A stretch of 64,000 nucleotides of DNA from Hypericum androsaemum (taxonomy: Eukaryota > Streptophyta > Magnoliopsida > Malpighiales > Hypericaceae): positions 15,879,570 through 15,943,569 of the forward strand of contig OZ023186.1 of the NCBI GenBank assembly GCA_963995505.1, in the 5' to 3' direction. How positions within the stretch are numbered: the first letter of the stretch is position 1; every line of letters starts with the position of its first letter. The translations under genes and the position numbers were made by a program. The notes beneath the pieces were generated by a model that was not told the origin of the DNA, did not search any database, and saw nothing but the letters and a program-made list of their open reading frames with translations. Below, piece by piece: positions 33,568-44,229 of the stretch.

Positions 33568-33617
33568 GGCCCCTGCGCAAGGATGACACGCACAAATCGA
33601 GAAATGGTCCAAATTTT
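33516..33617 (+). ncRNA. U6: U6 spliceosomal snRNA, copy 2
   Basis: A full-length 102-nt U6 with terminator T-run 33614-33619. It differs from the usual plant U6 only by C18 to T, a change shared with copy 1; the 5' stem (GTCCCTTCGGGGAC) is intact here. Catalytic boxes are intact and the promoter is complete. This is the likelier functional copy. Confidence 0.96.
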
Positions 33618-33621
33618 TTCG

Positions 33622-34645
33622 AGATTCATTTTCTCAGCCCATCACGATTAGAAACGACGTCGTTCTGAGGACGGGGCAGAATCTTTTGAACTAGTCAGAG
33701 AGAACGATGGGGTCAGGTACTGCTGCTATATATATGATTCTTCGAATATTCTTCTAAACCTTAATTCTTACAGTTAGGCTGTGTTTGGTTTGAGGGAAAA
33801 TAGTATTCATCAACTCCTAGATTTTTTTTTTGGACGACCATAGCTTTCCAACTTATAATCATCTTCCTCCCTTCTGAAACCCAATAATCATTCGTCTTGC
33901 CATTCTATTAATGGGTACAGCTGATAAGATCTATCCTAAATTAGAAAAATGTTTTGTTTTTGTGCATTTTTAAAATTAGCTGTTGGAATTTTTGAGTATG
34001 TAGTTTCTTTAAGCCCAATTAATTAGCCTAATAAGTTTCTGGACAGCAAATAAGTGTTTAAAAAAGAGAATGTTAAATAAAATACCAAAGGGGTTGGCTT
34101 TACTGCGAAAATGATGATATCAAGAGTGTTTTGGCTTTTTACTCGGAACTCTTTAGTTATCTTGAATATTGTAAATTTTTGTGTATTACCCCAAGTAATT
34201 AAATACTTATATGAGTGTAAAAATAGGTAAAATATTTTTAGGTCGGAATATTTGGTGAACTTGGTAATTTAGTCATTGTTGTTTCAGCTATTATTTTCAC
34301 ATCCCTGGATCAGTAACTCACACGTTTGACATGTTTCCCGTCTAAAATTCCAAACAACCCACATAACTTATCTAAATTACCCTTCAAGTAAAAGAAATAA
34401 AGTTATCTGCTAACATAAATATGCAATTTATGTATGGGAGAAAGAAGGGATACCTATAGCGTACAATACAAATTCCCCTCAAATAAATTTAGTATACAAT
34501 ACAAATTCCTGTAATTAGCAAGGTGATTTAATTATCAATGCCAAAATAATTTTTAAAAAAAGTTAATGTGACTCTGCCTTGTTTATTTGTCACTCTGAAG
34601 CTGATTCGCAAGGCTAAACAAGAGAAAGAATCGTCATAATTGGTG
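33622..34645. other. Non-coding between U6 and U3 of copy 2
   Basis: TTAGGCTGTGTTTGGTTTGA at ~33774 is shared with 17676 after U6 copy 1. 34430-34530 is shared with the leader of U3 copy 1. Nothing coding seen. Confidence 0.45.
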
Positions 34646-34647
34646 GT

Positions 34648-34801
34648 GGGACCCATCTAAGCACAAGATTTGCGGCTTAAACGGAGCCGTTTGGAGTTTA
34701 AAGCATCGGAAAGGTAAGTCAGTAGTGCTTTTCCAGTTACCACATCGGTTAGAGCAGCCACAGATGTCATGTTTATACGTGTCCGTATTAGCTAATATGG
34801 C
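34648..34801 (+). promoter_or_regulatory. U3 copy 2 promoter
   Basis: USE-like TTACCACATCGG ending at 34748, TATA GTTTATA at 34771-34777, RNA start 30 bp after the TATA. GGGACCCATCTA at 34648-34659 and AAACGGAGCCGTTT at 34679-34692. Confidence 0.8.
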
Positions 34802-35010
34802 ACGACCTTACTTGAACAGGATCTGTTCTATAGGTTGTACCTCTGTCTCCTTAAGCACTAAAGAGACAGGAACCTCAGTCTGGTGGATGATTTGCACCCG
34901 TCTGATCAGAGCATGATTAACGGCTAGATCTCTGATCAACGGTTGTAGATGATTGCTCTCAGTCTCCTTTGGTGGCTGGGAAGATCAGGCGGTAATCTGA
35001 CAGACCTATC
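34802..35010 (+). ncRNA. U3: U3 snoRNA, copy 2
   Basis: Starts ACGACCTTACTTGAACAGGA and is nearly identical to copy 1 through box A, the central GTCTGGTGGATGATTTGCAC block and the GAGCATGATTAA block, ending at box D (TCTGACAGACC) before a T-run at 35011-35015. Differences cluster in the 3' hairpin (CTCCTTTGGTGGCTGGGAA versus CTCCTCGGAGGCTGGGAA) and weaken it slightly. Probably functional. Confidence 0.92.
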
Positions 35011-35015
35011 TTTTT

Positions 35016-36104
35016 GCAAGCCATTGACCTTAATATCATCGGCAACTTCACCATCCCGCTCAACCAGAAGGGCGAGATTAAGCTTCCTGCCCTCAAAAGA
35101 TCTCATCTGAGTTTTTCCCTTTCCGGAAATTCAATTCCGTTTCCTGCACTTCTACTTGTAATGCATATTCTCTAATAAGAGAGGAGGATTCCAGGGTTTT
35201 ACAATTTTGACGAAAACCCCTTCCAGAATTTATTTATTATTTTCCTTTTGGGTTCCTTTCTTGTGAAATTAAGACTGGGTTTTAATTGGAATTGGAGTTT
35301 TGAAATCAAGCAAACGATACGACTTTTTTGTTTAATTTTTTGTTGATTTAGAAAAATTTGGTCTGACCGGGTGGTCCAAGTCAAAAATTGGTTTGAATTG
35401 CCCAGTCCGACCAGATTTTGGGTGGTCTGATTGGAAGTCCTTTTTACCCCTAAAAACTAATCGTCATGATACTTGATTCATTGTCCGACTGATCGGATCG
35501 CATTTTTAAAAACTATGGTTCCAATCCAAGCAATACAAAGTATAAGCATCTTTACCAATAACCCTTATAACAAACTAAGTTATAGCCGAAGCAAACTATT
35601 CTTGGGGTTTATGAGATTCATTAAAAAAATTGCTAAAGAAATCGTTGGAAACATGCTCAACTTCACAAAAAAATAGATAACAGTTTTCCTCTTCTAATAA
35701 GAAAAGTCTTTACCCTAAAAAAATATTTATTAGCCTAACTCTCAATTATTGCAGATTTCATTCCATAATTAGTGTTTGTAGTTATTTGATTAATGATTTG
35801 GCGCCACAATATATATGGTTTTTGTAGATTTTTGAGACATATCAAGTCATTTAAGGACTAACATAAAATTTCTCTTGAACCTTGGATAATTTGCCACCAG
35901 AAATAGCTCTCGGCGAATTCTTAACCGATTGATACTTGGCGGTCCATATAGATCATTAGTTCACACAATGTAATTTAATGAAGACATATAAAATATTTTA
36001 TTTGTCGAAAGAAGTTATACCTCAGAAGTTATAACTAAACCAATTATGAGACTGATTTGTAATTTTCTGTGTGTAATTTTCTGAAGTTATACCTCAAAAA
36101 TAGT
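35016..36104. other. Non-coding, partly shared with copy 1
   Basis: 35340-35520 contains CTGACCGGGTGGTCC and GTCCGACTGATCGG words related to the MITE at 37057. 35880-35990 matches 24190-24300. No gene supported. Confidence 0.4.
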
Positions 36105-36370
36105 AACCATTTTGCGTATCTCATCCGCCATTGGAGTTGTCGGTCCAACATAACTGGCATGAAGGCAAGCAATTGTCGGGTGTCTTGTTCAAGCATGCGT
36201 TGTCTCTCTCTTAATTATCTTGTTGTATCCGTTATACGTTTAAGGTCATATTTGGATGTCTTCTTCCTTGACGATCTTAAAGGGGCAAGTTTATCACGGT
36301 GTATACATTTAGTGGCCTAGTTCTTATTGATGAATAAAAGTTCGAGGTGGTTTTACCCCTTGTTTTCTAA
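36105..36370 (+). pseudogene. Copy 2 of the decayed LINE 3' relic
   Basis: Aligned with 25930-26190 (CGCCATTGGAGTTGTCG is shared). It ends with the same T-rich tail and ATTGATGAATAAAAGTT. Confidence 0.45.
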
Positions 36371-37056
36371 AAAAAGGGGTAAATGGTTTAGCGGCGTATA
36401 CAGAGATGTTACTCTGGATTAAAATTTCATATATTGGAGAATGTTAAATATTTGTGAAATTTTACGAGCTAATATATATCCAGAACATATTTTCCTCATT
36501 TCATACTGTTGATTGGAAGGGAATATTTGAAGGATAAACCAGCTATTGGGTGGATTATCTTTGGTGCAGGCGAATATATGGACAATATATATGCTACGTA
36601 TACATCATCTCGCAATTCCGGTGGTCCAAAAAAATTAATACAATTACCAAGGGTCAAGATATTATGAGGTCTGAGTCCGAGTGGCAGGTCGCATTTTTCT
36701 AAACAAGAGAACTCCAATTTTAATTTCTCAAATATAATAAAAAATAAATCTTTAATGTCTCAACTACTTCAATCAACTCGCACATAATTATTTTGATTTA
36801 ATTAACTTTCTTGTTAATCATAACATTATTAAAACTACTACTTGGTTCCACTTCAAAGGTTCTGTGAGGCCTGGACCATCTAAATAAATTATTCTGCCTT
36901 GTATTGTGAGTAATTAAAATTATTCTACAACCGTTGAGGTGCTCGTTGATCAAGTAATAACAATCAAGAGGATAAGCAATGTGAAAATCTCTCCTAAAAA
37001 AGTTGAAAGTCTATTTTCGTACTTTGTGATTTTGCCTATTTGCACACTACTATTAT
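36371..37056. other. Non-coding, collinear with copy 1 27380-28130
   Basis: Shares ATATATCCAGAACATATTTT and CATCTCGCAATTCCGGTGG with copy 1. No gene. Confidence 0.5.
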
Positions 37057-37524
37057 GCATTGTTTTCGAGACGACGGTCCGACTGCGAATCGGAGCCTTG
37101 GACGGGTCAGAAAACATGCTACGTATGCTGACCTAAGGAACTGGATGATTTTTGGTCAGACCGGGCGGTTGACTCTGATTTTTGACCCAAAAAATCAGGT
37201 TCGTTAGGAGTGACTGAAAATTGAACCAAAAAATCAGAAATTCCTCCAACCCAACCCAAAAAAATAAAAAAAATCAGATTACATACTCGATTTTTTCAAA
37301 TCAACACAAAATAAACTAAATCAACAAAGATAATTATAATAAATATGAAATAAATTGACCAACATATCGAAAATATTAATTTTTAAACCTATTATTTACT
37401 AAATATATATTTAAAATTAATATAAATACCTCTGGTCCGACCATCGGTCTGACTGGTCGGACCGGTTGACCTGGAGGTCGGCCCAAAATTTGGGTCGCTC
37501 TCCGGGTCGTTTTTGAAAACAATG
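37057..37524. mobile_element. hAT-like MITE, ~468 bp
   Basis: Inverted ends CATTGTTTTC / GAAAACAATG, with CTACTAT repeated on both sides as an approximate 7-8 bp duplication. Absent from copy 1 (site near 28145). The interior has recurring GGTC-GACC words. Confidence 0.65.
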
Positions 37525-37885
37525 CTACTATGTGACTTCAAAATGTTTGTCCAAGTAATAAAAATTTCTCAAATTGGCCCTACTATTTGACTAAATTTTT
37601 TGTACAGATATACCGCATAAGTATAATTAGAAAAAAAATTTTAACAAATTTTTTTTTCAAAACCTCATTTCTAATATTTTTCATTAAAATATATTTTTTA
37701 ATTTTAATTTCATAATACTTGGAGATATTTTTGTCTAAAAAATTATAAAAAAGTGAAATGTATATTTGAAAAATCTGAACGAATATTTTGAAATTACGAG
37801 AAAGTAATGTACAAATAGGCGAAATCAAGTGGACTTAAAAATCGAGCTCTACCAATAGTTGTTGAAGTCGAACATGATTAAAAAA

Positions 37886-39367
37886 GGGAAATTATGTTCA
37901 GACCCCAAGTATTTGGTATATTTGTTGCTCAGCTCCCTGTCTTACAAAAATTGATTAAAAATTCTCCATAGTTTGGCAAAATTATACTCTGGTATCCCTG
38001 AAGCCGGAATAGTATTTGGTATATTTGTTGCTCAGCTCCCTGTCTTACAAAAATTGATTAAAAATTCTCCATAGTTTGGCAAAATTATACCCTGGTATCC
38101 CTGAAGCCGGAATCATAGTTTTTTTTGGAGAAGGCCCATGTGAAAAGACAAATATACCCCCATTTCAAAAGAGAAAAAGAAACACTCTTTTCCACTCATC
38201 TTCAACCTCCCCCATTCCTAAGAAAATCAATTAAACACTTAAAATCCTCCAATTAAATCAAGAACACTATGAACAACCAAACCCAGGAAAACCAAAAAAT
38301 TGATCTTCATCTAGTGTCCTTGTCTCTTGCAACTTCGTCTCGTCCTCGTGCGATTGAACATCACGCTTAAATCTACTTAAGTTTTTTAGAAGCTTAAATC
38401 TGCAAAACCATTTAAGAAAAACCCTAAAAGCAATTTTTTCAGAAGTGTAAATCTCCAAACTCTAAATCTTCAAACCGTAAATCGACCCAGAACGAGGTTG
38501 AAAAATAGTGGGTTTTGTCAGCGAAATGATGTCATGGAGCCATCGCTTTTCCCGTTGGACCTTGTCATGGGTTTTGTCGGCACCACAGACGTCGGGTGCA
38601 TTGGCGAGGTGGTGAAGCACGAGCTCCTCGTCGAAGACCGGTTCCTTCCACCTCTCCCCTCTCTTCCATTTCATTTAGTTGGTTGGTTCCTTTTTTTTTA
38701 AATAAATTTTTACACCATGACATTGCCAAAGTTTGAACCTTTGACCTCATAGATATTTACAACGCCTTGTGCCGTTGGGCTACTAGCCCTTTGGCTAGTT
38801 GGTTGGTTCCTTTTCAGTGATGAGATAGGGTTGTTGCTGCAGAATTTCCCTTGGTTTGCCCTTTTTGTGGTTTTGGGTTTGGTTGGTTCGTGTTTGTTTC
38901 TTTATGATTATCTTCTCTATGCATTGGCTTTTACGGAAGAAAAATCTTGTTATTTATGTAAATCTGGAATTGGTTTCGTCTTAAGCATATGAGTTTTGGT
39001 GAAATTTGTTGAACTGAGCTCGAGTTTCATGAACGATTTGGCAGGTCATGTGCGCCTGTGATCACAATTAATTTTTATCTGTTTAATTGGATGATTTTAA
39101 GTGTTTAGTTGGTTTTCTTAGGAATGGAAGAGGTTGAAGATGAAGGAGGGTTGAAGATGGGTGGGAGAGAGAATATTTCTTTTTGTCTTTTTAAATGGGG
39201 GTATATTTGTCTTTTAAATGGGCCTTCGCCGGAGAAAACCTCGAATTTCGGCTTCAAGGATCCCAAAGTATAATTTTGCCAAACTATGGAAAAATTTTAA
39301 TCGATTACCAGAATACAGAGAGCGAGCACGGAATAGAAAAAAACTAGAGCTTGACAGTAATTTTCCC
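37886..39367. mobile_element. MULE, 1482 bp, gene-like interior
   Basis: Ends GGGAAATTAT / TAATTTTCCC; duplication TTAAAAAA (8 bp; a ninth base differs). Copy 1 has the empty site at about 29772. One arm is internally duplicated: the 103-bp unit at 37908-38010 recurs at 38011-38113. The interior (38250-39150) is less AT-rich and holds short frames with no recognised family, perhaps a captured host fragment. A SINE is nested inside. Confidence 0.85.
38695..38795 (-). mobile_element. SINE nested in the MULE, minus strand
   Basis: A 19-bp perfect duplication TAGTTGGTTGGTTCCTTTT at 38676-38694 and 38796-38814. The minus strand has box A-like TAGCCCAACGGC, a perfect box B GGTTCAAAC, and an A/T tail. 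It differs in sequence from the intronic SINEs. Confidence 0.85.
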
Positions 39368-39822
39368 TTAAAAAATGATATTCTGCTAGGGTGTGTACAT
39401 TTCCATCTGACGAGGCAAAATACACTCAGCTCCAAGACAAAATAATTAGTGTTCGCATTATTCCTTTGGCAGAGAGAAGTAAAACAGGTTCCCACGAAGT
39501 ATCTTTCTGCCGCAGCTCACAAATTAGCCGTTGCTTAATAATTCTCTTTTTATATTAACTCATATCGTGTTACCCAATGATTTGGCTATTCCAAATTTAA
39601 GCAGAGAAATCTCTCAAAGATGATAAAATTCTTCAAAAACATGATTTATTTGAACAATTTTTTTATCGATTAATCTAATTTATATTTCTTGACCCATCGA
39701 AAAAACATTTTCCAACTTTTATATTAAAATATTTGTTAGATGTCTCGGACCTAAACAACGCAACAATATTAAAATCTGGTAAAAATAGTTTTGTTATTGT
39801 TTGATATGACTGAAATATTTTA
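39368..39822. other. Non-coding, collinear with copy 1
   Basis: Matches 30370-30540 and 31210-31490 of copy 1 with the copy-1 MULE missing. Confidence 0.55.
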
Positions 39823-41239
39823 GGGAAAAGTAAATTTTACCTATCTGTAGTTTCACCGATTTTACTTTCAGGACGTGTTGTTTCAATTTGGTAATTCAGT
39901 CCCTGTGCTTTAAAATCTTTGACAGTATACGGTCCACTCCGGATAATGGGGATAAAAACGTCTACGTGGCTTGCCACGTAGGCTAATACGACGTCATTTT
40001 ATTACCACATGGCAAGGTGACCGGGTAAGTTGTTTGACTCGAACTTACTCGAAACGACAGCATTTATGGGCAAATTACCAAATTGATCCCAAATATTTTT
40101 TATATTATTTCAAAAGGCCACCATTTAAATATCGTCCAAATAACCCCACCCTCTCCCATTTCTTCATCTTCATCATCATCTTCTTCTTCCACTCTCTCTC
40201 TTCGCATCTGCTTCAAGCCGATCGGGACTCCGAACAACCACGTGCTGGCCGGAAGCAACTACAGCTCCTTCCCCTCAACCGCCCCGACCTCGCCGACGGA
40301 GAACCCCGCCACCAGATCCAGGATGCTGCCGCAGAGCCCCCGAGGCCGGACCAGCTCCCGGCTCAAATCCGAATTCTCCTCCCTCAACCGCCCGTTCTCC
40401 TGCTGTGGCCATAGACGAGGCCCCCGAGACCGCCTGCTGTGGCCGGACATGTTCAGATCATGCTCGTTCTGAGACCCGACAACCACTGTCCCCACGAACC
40501 CACCTCCAAAACCGCCCCTACCGACCCAGAACCCTATTGGGTCGACTAACCGACTCAGACCCTAAAGCCTCCACCTTTACAGGCAACTCTCAGATCAAGC
40601 TTGCCCGTCATTGCCACCGGTGGCCCACAGTTCCCTCTCCCACCTGCCGCAGCGGCCCTCACTGACGGCCAAATGACTTCCCCTCTCCCCTTCCCCTGAT
40701 TTGATGCATTTTTAAAATTTGTGGGTTACTAAAAGGACGCAATCTGTTTTCCTTTCCGTACCATTTCGTTTTTCGAGTTTTGGAGATACTTCTCTGGCTA
40801 AAAGAACCCAGAAAGGAATCTCGGAGTTGGGTTTGTTTGTTTCCTATTTTAGGTTACTAGGAGGATGGATCCACCGGCGATGATGAACGGCGAGGTGTAT
40901 AATTTGCATTCCATAATTGGGATGATGAACGACGAAGGTGGGGGGTATTTTGAAATAATATAAACAATAATGGGACTCATTTTGTAATTTTTCCATACAA
41001 CGACGTCGTTCCGAGTAAGTTCGAGTCAAACAACTTACCCAGTCACCTTGCCATGTGGCAATAAAATGACGTCGTATTAGCCTACGTGGCAAGCCACGTG
41101 AATGTTTTATCTCCATCATCCGGAGTGGACCGTATACTGTCAAAGATTTTAAAGCATAGGGACTGAATTACTAAATTAAAACCACACGTCTTGAAAATAA
41201 AATTGGTGAAACCACAGGTAGATAAAGTATACTTTTTCC
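39823..41239. mobile_element. Pack-MULE, 1417 bp
   Basis: Ends GGGAAAAGTA / TACTTTTTCC with ~250-bp arms; perfect 9-bp duplication AATATTTTA at 39814-39822 and 41240-41248. Empty site in copy 1 near 31490. The interior 40150-40680 is GC-rich and carries a gene fragment (next entry). Confidence 0.93.
40259..40440 (-). pseudogene. Captured fragment, resembles class B heat-shock factor coil
   Basis: The minus strand reads Q-Q-E-N-G-R-L-R-E-E-N-S-D-L-S-R-E-L, then G-L-C-G-S-I-L-D-L. This resembles the oligomerisation coiled coil of class B heat-stress factors, which has an E-N-x-R-L-R-x-E-N, L-x-x-E-L, L-C-x-x-I-x-x-L pattern. No DNA-binding domain is present and flanking frames are broken. Identification is tentative; an unrelated coiled-coil source is possible. 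Confidence 0.4.
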
Positions 41240-41543
41240 AATATTTTATGTTAAGTAAATTTGATTTCACTATAATATAGTAATCACATATTTTTCATCT
41301 TGAGTGTTAAATTTTCTCGTTTGAAAATGAGGTTATAGTTGCAATTCTCGTCAAAAAGCTTATCGCAATTCGACTAAATATGTATTAGTCAATCGAATGA
41401 GTATATAAATACTAATTACAAAGTGGTTTAGACAAAAAAATAATAATGCTTCTTGTCTCCGGCCTATTAAATGTGTGTAAATGAAAGCGAAAATCTGGTG
41501 ACAATAGCAAGAAACTCTCTATAAATGATTCGTGGATGATAGT

Positions 41544-42543
41544 TAGGGCTGAGCATGAACCCGAAAAAACCGGACAACTCGATAACCCGACCACACCGAA
41601 GCACCGAACACCGAAACACCGAACGGTGTTATGGGTTGCAAATGTTGCTAAACCGAACTTCTCGGTGTTGAGTCGGTGTCTTTTTTTTGCAAGCCCGAGA
41701 CACCGATAACCCGAGAAAAATATGTCGTTTTAAATAATTATAAGTGCCCGACCTCCCTCCTGGCGAGGACCTGTTGAAAGAATCGAACTTCACTAACAAG
41801 AGCAAGGAGCCCAGGCCCAAATAGGCCCACTGATATTTCCATTTTGTAGATAGCCAACCACGTGTATATAAATACTGTATCCTTTAGTAAGTGTAAATAA
41901 TTCATAATACAGAAAAGAGGGAGATGAAGTTTTTCCTTTCAACCAATTCCTCTCCTCTTTATTTCCCCTGACCTTTTTCCTTTATCGATTCTACTTCTTC
42001 TTCATCAGAAATTAACAGGACCTCTGCTCCTTTTTTATTCCACCGCTGCTCCTCCTCACGTCTCCAACGCCGTTGCTCCTCCTTGCATCTCCGACCGCCG
42101 CTGCTTCTCCTTGATCCACGTGTTCCAGGAGGCCTCAAAGATCAGGTGAAATTTGTGTCGATGATGTCGATGACCGCTGCTCTCTCTCTCTCTCCAAATT
42201 TCATATTCCGCCATCGAAGCCCAGCCAATTCTTCATCTCCGATTTTGCCAAATTCGCCGGTGAAATAGACATGCAACACTCTCCCTCTCATCCTTCAGGC
42301 TCCATCCACCTCTCGTCCTCCATCTTCTAGTCTTCCCCTCCGTCTCCGTCCTCTCGTCCTCCATCTTCCCCTCGGTGTCACACCGCTGCACCGACCGACC
42401 GATGATAACACCGCAAGCCCGACACACCGTCGGTAGGAGTGAAAGTTGAGCAAACATCGGTGTCAATTGTAGAGAATTTTTTCCATCAGGGTCGGCGTCA
42501 ATTTTTGGCAAAAACTCGATACCCCGATGATTCCTCACCCCTA
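41544..42543. mobile_element. Non-autonomous hAT element, 1000 bp
   Basis: Ends TAGGGCTGAG / CTCACCCCTA; perfect 8-bp duplication ATGATAGT at 41536-41543 and 42544-42551. Copy 1 has the uninterrupted GGATGATAGTGTAAT at about 31811. Subterminal CACCGA/TCGGTG words are dense at both ends. The interior 41990-42400 is CT-rich with no recognised protein. Confidence 0.92.
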
Positions 42544-42661
42544 ATGATAGTGTAATCGAGGAGCCAAATGGTAGATGGCTCAAAATTTCATGGTGATTGA
42601 GAGCAATTTTTCGCCAAGTGGAGCTCGATATTTTCACATTTCTAACTTACCATTAATTAAT

Positions 42662-43926
42662 GGGAAAAGACAGATAAGTACCCTGTAGTTTCACGTTTTC
42701 ACAACGGGGTATCATGTGGTTTCAAATTGATAATTTAGTCACTGTAGTTTTCGAAAAAAAATTTGGGCAGGTCCAGGGTAGCTACCCGTCCATATGGTCT
42801 TCGAACGACGTTATTTTTTGTCCTACGTGACTGACACGTGGATAACGTAGTTAATTACATATTTAGTTCCTAATTTGTTTATATTTTATCAATGAGTCAT
42901 ACCTGTAAAAACCATTTTTTTACTCTCCCTCCTCCTTCCCTAAAACCATCGTCTCCTTCCCCAAAACCATCTTCATCCATTCCCAAATTAAACTCGACCA
43001 TTAAATTCATTCTCCTCCCCCGAAACCATCCTTCTCCTTCCCGAAATTTAAAAACCCCAACCACCAGAGCCATCCTCCTCCTTCAACTGGACCGAACCCA
43101 AACCATCTTTAATCCTAAAATTCCATTTTTAATTTGGCGAAGGATGAAGATGGTCTTGGAGAAGGAGGAGGGCGGCAGAGCCATATGGGTGTAGGGCGGC
43201 CCAATTAGGAGGTTCTTCTCTGACCAATTTTTTCCAATACATGCCAAAAAATCACGGTGTCGGAATCACCGACGAATCTATGATTCACCGACGACCACTA
43301 AAGGCAGTTCAAGGCTGTAACCGACGAATCTATGACAACCCGCTCTTTGCTCGTTCATTTTTTCTTTTCACTTGATCTTCGGTGATGGACGGCCACGTTG
43401 TCTCATCGTCGTCGCTTCCTCGGTCGAGTATCACATCTCGGATTGGAAAACCCAAGATGGGGATTTTGGTTTAGTAATTCTGAGTTTGAGCTTTGATTTT
43501 TATGTAACACCCTTTTCTAATTGGGTTTTAGCAATTTTGGTTTAGGGTTTGACCTTAATGGAGCTGTGGGCGGAATTTAAGAGAATTTTAGTTTCTAGAT
43601 TGTTTTTTTCTCGTTGTTATTTGATTTATTTTGTTGGCTGCTTGCTTGGGGGTGGGAGGAAAGGAGGAAGAAGATGAAGGGGCTGAAAGGGAGAAATAGG
43701 TTATTGAAAAAATATAGATAAATTCGGGACTAAATATGTAATTACCCACGTGTCAGCCACGTAGGACCAAAAACGACGTCGTTCGAAGACCATATGGACG
43801 GGTAGCTACCCTAGACCTGCCCGGGAAAATTTTCAAAAATCACACGGACTAAATAACCAATTTGAAACCACAGGGTATCCCGTTGTAAAAATGTGAAACT
43901 ACAGAGTACTTATCTGTCTTTTTCCC
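42662..43926. mobile_element. MULE, 1265 bp
   Basis: Ends GGGAAAAGACAGATAAGTAC and its near complement; perfect 9-bp duplication TTAATTAAT at 42653-42661 and 43927-43935. Arms of about 220 bp. The interior (42900-43690) has short Pro/Ser/Lys-rich frames and a GGGTTTTAGC, GGTTTAGGGTTTG segment that looks like host 5'-gene sequence, not identified. Confidence 0.92.
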
Positions 43927-44100
43927 TTAATTAATTGATATGTGTATGACCTTCTCTGATTTTATCGACGTTACAGTTGTCAATGAATTAGTAGTTAAAT
44001 TTTATGGCGTTGCTGATTCTCTCTTCGCATTTGGAATTATTTTATCTGTAAATTGGGGATTAGTTAGAGCGGAGGATTAAATGTTGAATCTTCTCTATTA

Positions 44101-44127
44101 TTTTTTTTGAGAGGTAAATAAAACTTT
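44101..44127 (-). mobile_element. Micro-insertion: LINE tail of 27 bp
   Basis: ATCTTCTCTATTA at 44088-44100 and 44128-44140 (13 bp) flanks TTTTTTTTGAGAGGTAAATA plus seven more bases. On the minus strand this reads ...TTTACCTCTCAAAAAAAA, the same ACCTCTCAAAAA/CCCCTCAAAAA tail as the LINEs here. Confidence 0.75.
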
Positions 44128-44229
44128 ATCTTCTCTATTATATTGGATGGACGTAACTGGAAGAACCCTGATTGAAAAGGTTCATCTTGCAATATAAACA
44201 AAGTGGGACTTTGGATTATTAAGACTGGA

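Larger units (their letters stand above)
32812..42575. repeat. Large tandem duplication, copy 2 (~9.8 kb with insertions)
   Basis: Directly follows copy 1; the junction is the AGATGGTTC-AAAACACTGAGTTGAT stretch near 32811. Insertions unique to this copy: elements at 37057, 37886, 39823 and 41544. It ends at CCAAATGGTAGATGGCTC near 42575, where copy 1 has CCAAATAGTAGATGGTTC. Confidence 0.83.
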
